From the NCBI GenBank assembly GCA_964396115.1, contig CAYNDL010000031.1, positions 1 to 11,473 on the forward strand: 11,473 nucleotides of DNA, read 5' to 3'. The number at the start of each line of letters is the position of its first letter. Within the stretch, counting starts at the first letter, position 1. The notes under the pieces were generated by a model that saw nothing but the letters and a program-made list of their open reading frames with translations, made no database searches and was not told the origin of the DNA. The position numbers and the translations under genes were made by a program. Shown in pieces: positions 10,611 through 11,473 of the stretch. Origin of the DNA: CAYNDL01 sp964396115 (GTDB lineage Bacteria > Patescibacteriota > Andersenbacteria > UBA10190 > CAIZMI01).

Positions 10611-11473
10611 ATGAAAGCTGGACTAAAATTTGTTTGTCCAATGCATCCAGAAGTCCAGCAAGACGAACCCGGGAGCTGTCCTAAATGTGGGATGCGTCTC
10701 GAACAATCACGAGCGAAGGAAAATAAAACAGAAAATAAAACTAGCGGGAAACATGGTTCCCATAAAGTGCCAATGACCGGTTGGCAAAAATTTAAGATGA
10801 GCATGACGATGACCATGGGGATGGAACATACAGGAATCGCTGGTCGCGAAATGGCAAAGATGATGGAAGTAGACATTAGGAACAAATTCTTTTTTGCGCT
10901 TCTGCTTGCAGTCCCTATCATTGTTTACTCTCCGATGGGCACCATGCTTCTCGGTTTATCCCTGCCGTCGCCGATCCCTAAAAGCCTGCTATTGTTTTTG
11001 TTGGCCACACCCGTCTTTTTCTACTCAGGATGGTTGTTCTTATTTTCTGCCTATAAGTCTCTGAAACATCGAACGTTGAACATGTCGGTTCTTATTGCGG
11101 TGGGTATAACAGTCTCCTATGTTTTTAGTGTAGTCCTTTCGTTGATGGGCAGCGAAGATTCCTATTACGAAGCTGCCGTGATGTTAATTGCCTTTGTTCT
11201 ATTCGGACACTGGATGGAAATGAAATCACGCCGTGGATCCACCAACGCTTTACAAGAATTGTTGAATCTTGTTCCAGAGAATGCCCGGGTTATAAAAAAT
11301 GGCGTGGAGCTCCAAGTCCCTACTACGAAGATTGTAATTGGCGACATTTTTTTGCTTAAACCAGGAGATAAGGTGCCCGTAGACGGAGAGGTAACGGAAG
11401 GAGAAACCTCTATTGATGAATCTTTGGTCACAGGCGAATCTTTTCCAGTTCAGAAGAATGTCGGCAGTCAAGT
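10611..11473 (+). CDS. Copper-type (P1B) P-type ATPase, N-terminal part (truncated by window end)
   Basis: An open frame of 287 codons with no stop before the window edge. It starts with a heavy-metal-binding domain: C9-P-M-H12 and C23-P-K-C26-G-M in the pattern CPMHPEV...PGSCPKCGM. A basic, His-containing stretch and a methionine-rich segment (MSMTMTMGMEHTG, 63-75) follow. Four hydrophobic helices are visible (about 93-106, 125-146, 158-178, 186-203), then the actuator domain with PGDKVPVDGE (251-260) and the dephosphorylation motif TGES (274-277). There is no N-terminal HMA (GMxCxxC) domain, which favours a CopB-like exporter of copper or silver. The CPx helix, DKTG phosphorylation site and ATP-binding domain should lie beyond the window. 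ATG 10611 is chosen over the adjacent in-frame ATG 10608 on promoter spacing; two residual bases end the window. Confidence 0.92.
   Translation, partial: MKAGLKFVCPMHPEVQQDEPGSCPKCGMRLEQSRAKENKTENKTSGKHGSHKVPMTGWQKFKMSMTMTMGMEHTGIAGREMAKMMEVDIRNKFFFALLLAVPIIVYSPMGTMLLGLSLPSPIPKSLLLFLLATPVFFYSGWLFLFSAYKSLKHRTLNMSVLIAVGITVSYVFSVVLSLMGSEDSYYEAAVMLIAFVLFGHWMEMKSRRGSTNALQELLNLVPENARVIKNGVELQVPTTKIVIGDIFLLKPGDKVPVDGEVTEGETSIDESLVTGESFPVQKNVGSQ

Noticed and set aside
1..11473. CRISPR array, tRNA or rRNA genes, insertion sequences or phage genes
   Set aside because: No regularly spaced direct repeats, no tRNA-like TPsiC or anticodon arms, no rRNA segments and no transposase or integrase frames were seen by eye. 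The 16S-like match at 1640-1656 ends after 17 nt and is not an rRNA fragment.

Overview
The window is a compact bacterial chromosome segment. It has about a dozen clear protein genes on both strands, very short or overlapping gene junctions, and no rRNA, tRNA, CRISPR array or insertion sequence that I can see. UGA is used as a normal stop (for example 7104-7106, 7289-7291, 10592-10594), so the standard bacterial code applies. Several traits suggest a candidate-phyla-radiation (Patescibacteria, perhaps Microgenomates-like) genome: a Gmad2-domain surface protein, several single-pass envelope proteins with Pro/Ser/Thr-rich linkers, a stand-alone PD-(D/E)XK nuclease, and several genes whose start codon lies 6-7 nt after a -10 box. 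That taxonomic call is inference.

Layout. 1-1489: a methyltransferase followed with an 11-bp overlap by an endonuclease/exonuclease/phosphatase-fold enzyme. 1490-2290: a promoter, a 300-bp leader with Shine-Dalgarno-like boxes, tiny ORFs and hairpins, then an orphan receiver-like protein and a strong terminator. 2302-4979: a four-gene operon (Nudix, MTH1-like Nudix, HD phosphohydrolase, metallo-beta-lactamase fold) that looks like nucleotide-pool housecleaning. 4973-5485: a minus-strand orphan gene with its own terminator. 5486-7106: GNAT acetyltransferase, small membrane protein, YgjP-like metallopeptidase. 7160-7322: a 43-aa basic membrane peptide and terminator. 7339-8215: Gmad2 protein, convergent with a small HAD-like protein. 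8216-8292: a 77-bp divergent promoter region. 8293-9660: PD-(D/E)XK nuclease with four cysteines, convergent with a membrane-anchored beta-rich protein. 9800-10594: C39-like peptidase. 10611-end: the N-terminal third of a copper-type P-type ATPase, cut by the window edge.

Two expression styles alternate. Six genes (2315, 7339, 8215 minus, 8293, 9800, 10611) have a -10-like hexamer ending 6-7 nt before ATG and no Shine-Dalgarno, which predicts leaderless mRNAs. In contrast, four orphan genes (1839, 5377 minus, 7160, 9660 minus) have a purine-rich or full Shine-Dalgarno and end in intrinsic terminators, two of which lie partly or wholly inside a convergent neighbour's coding sequence. The most unusual non-coding stretch is 1490-1838.
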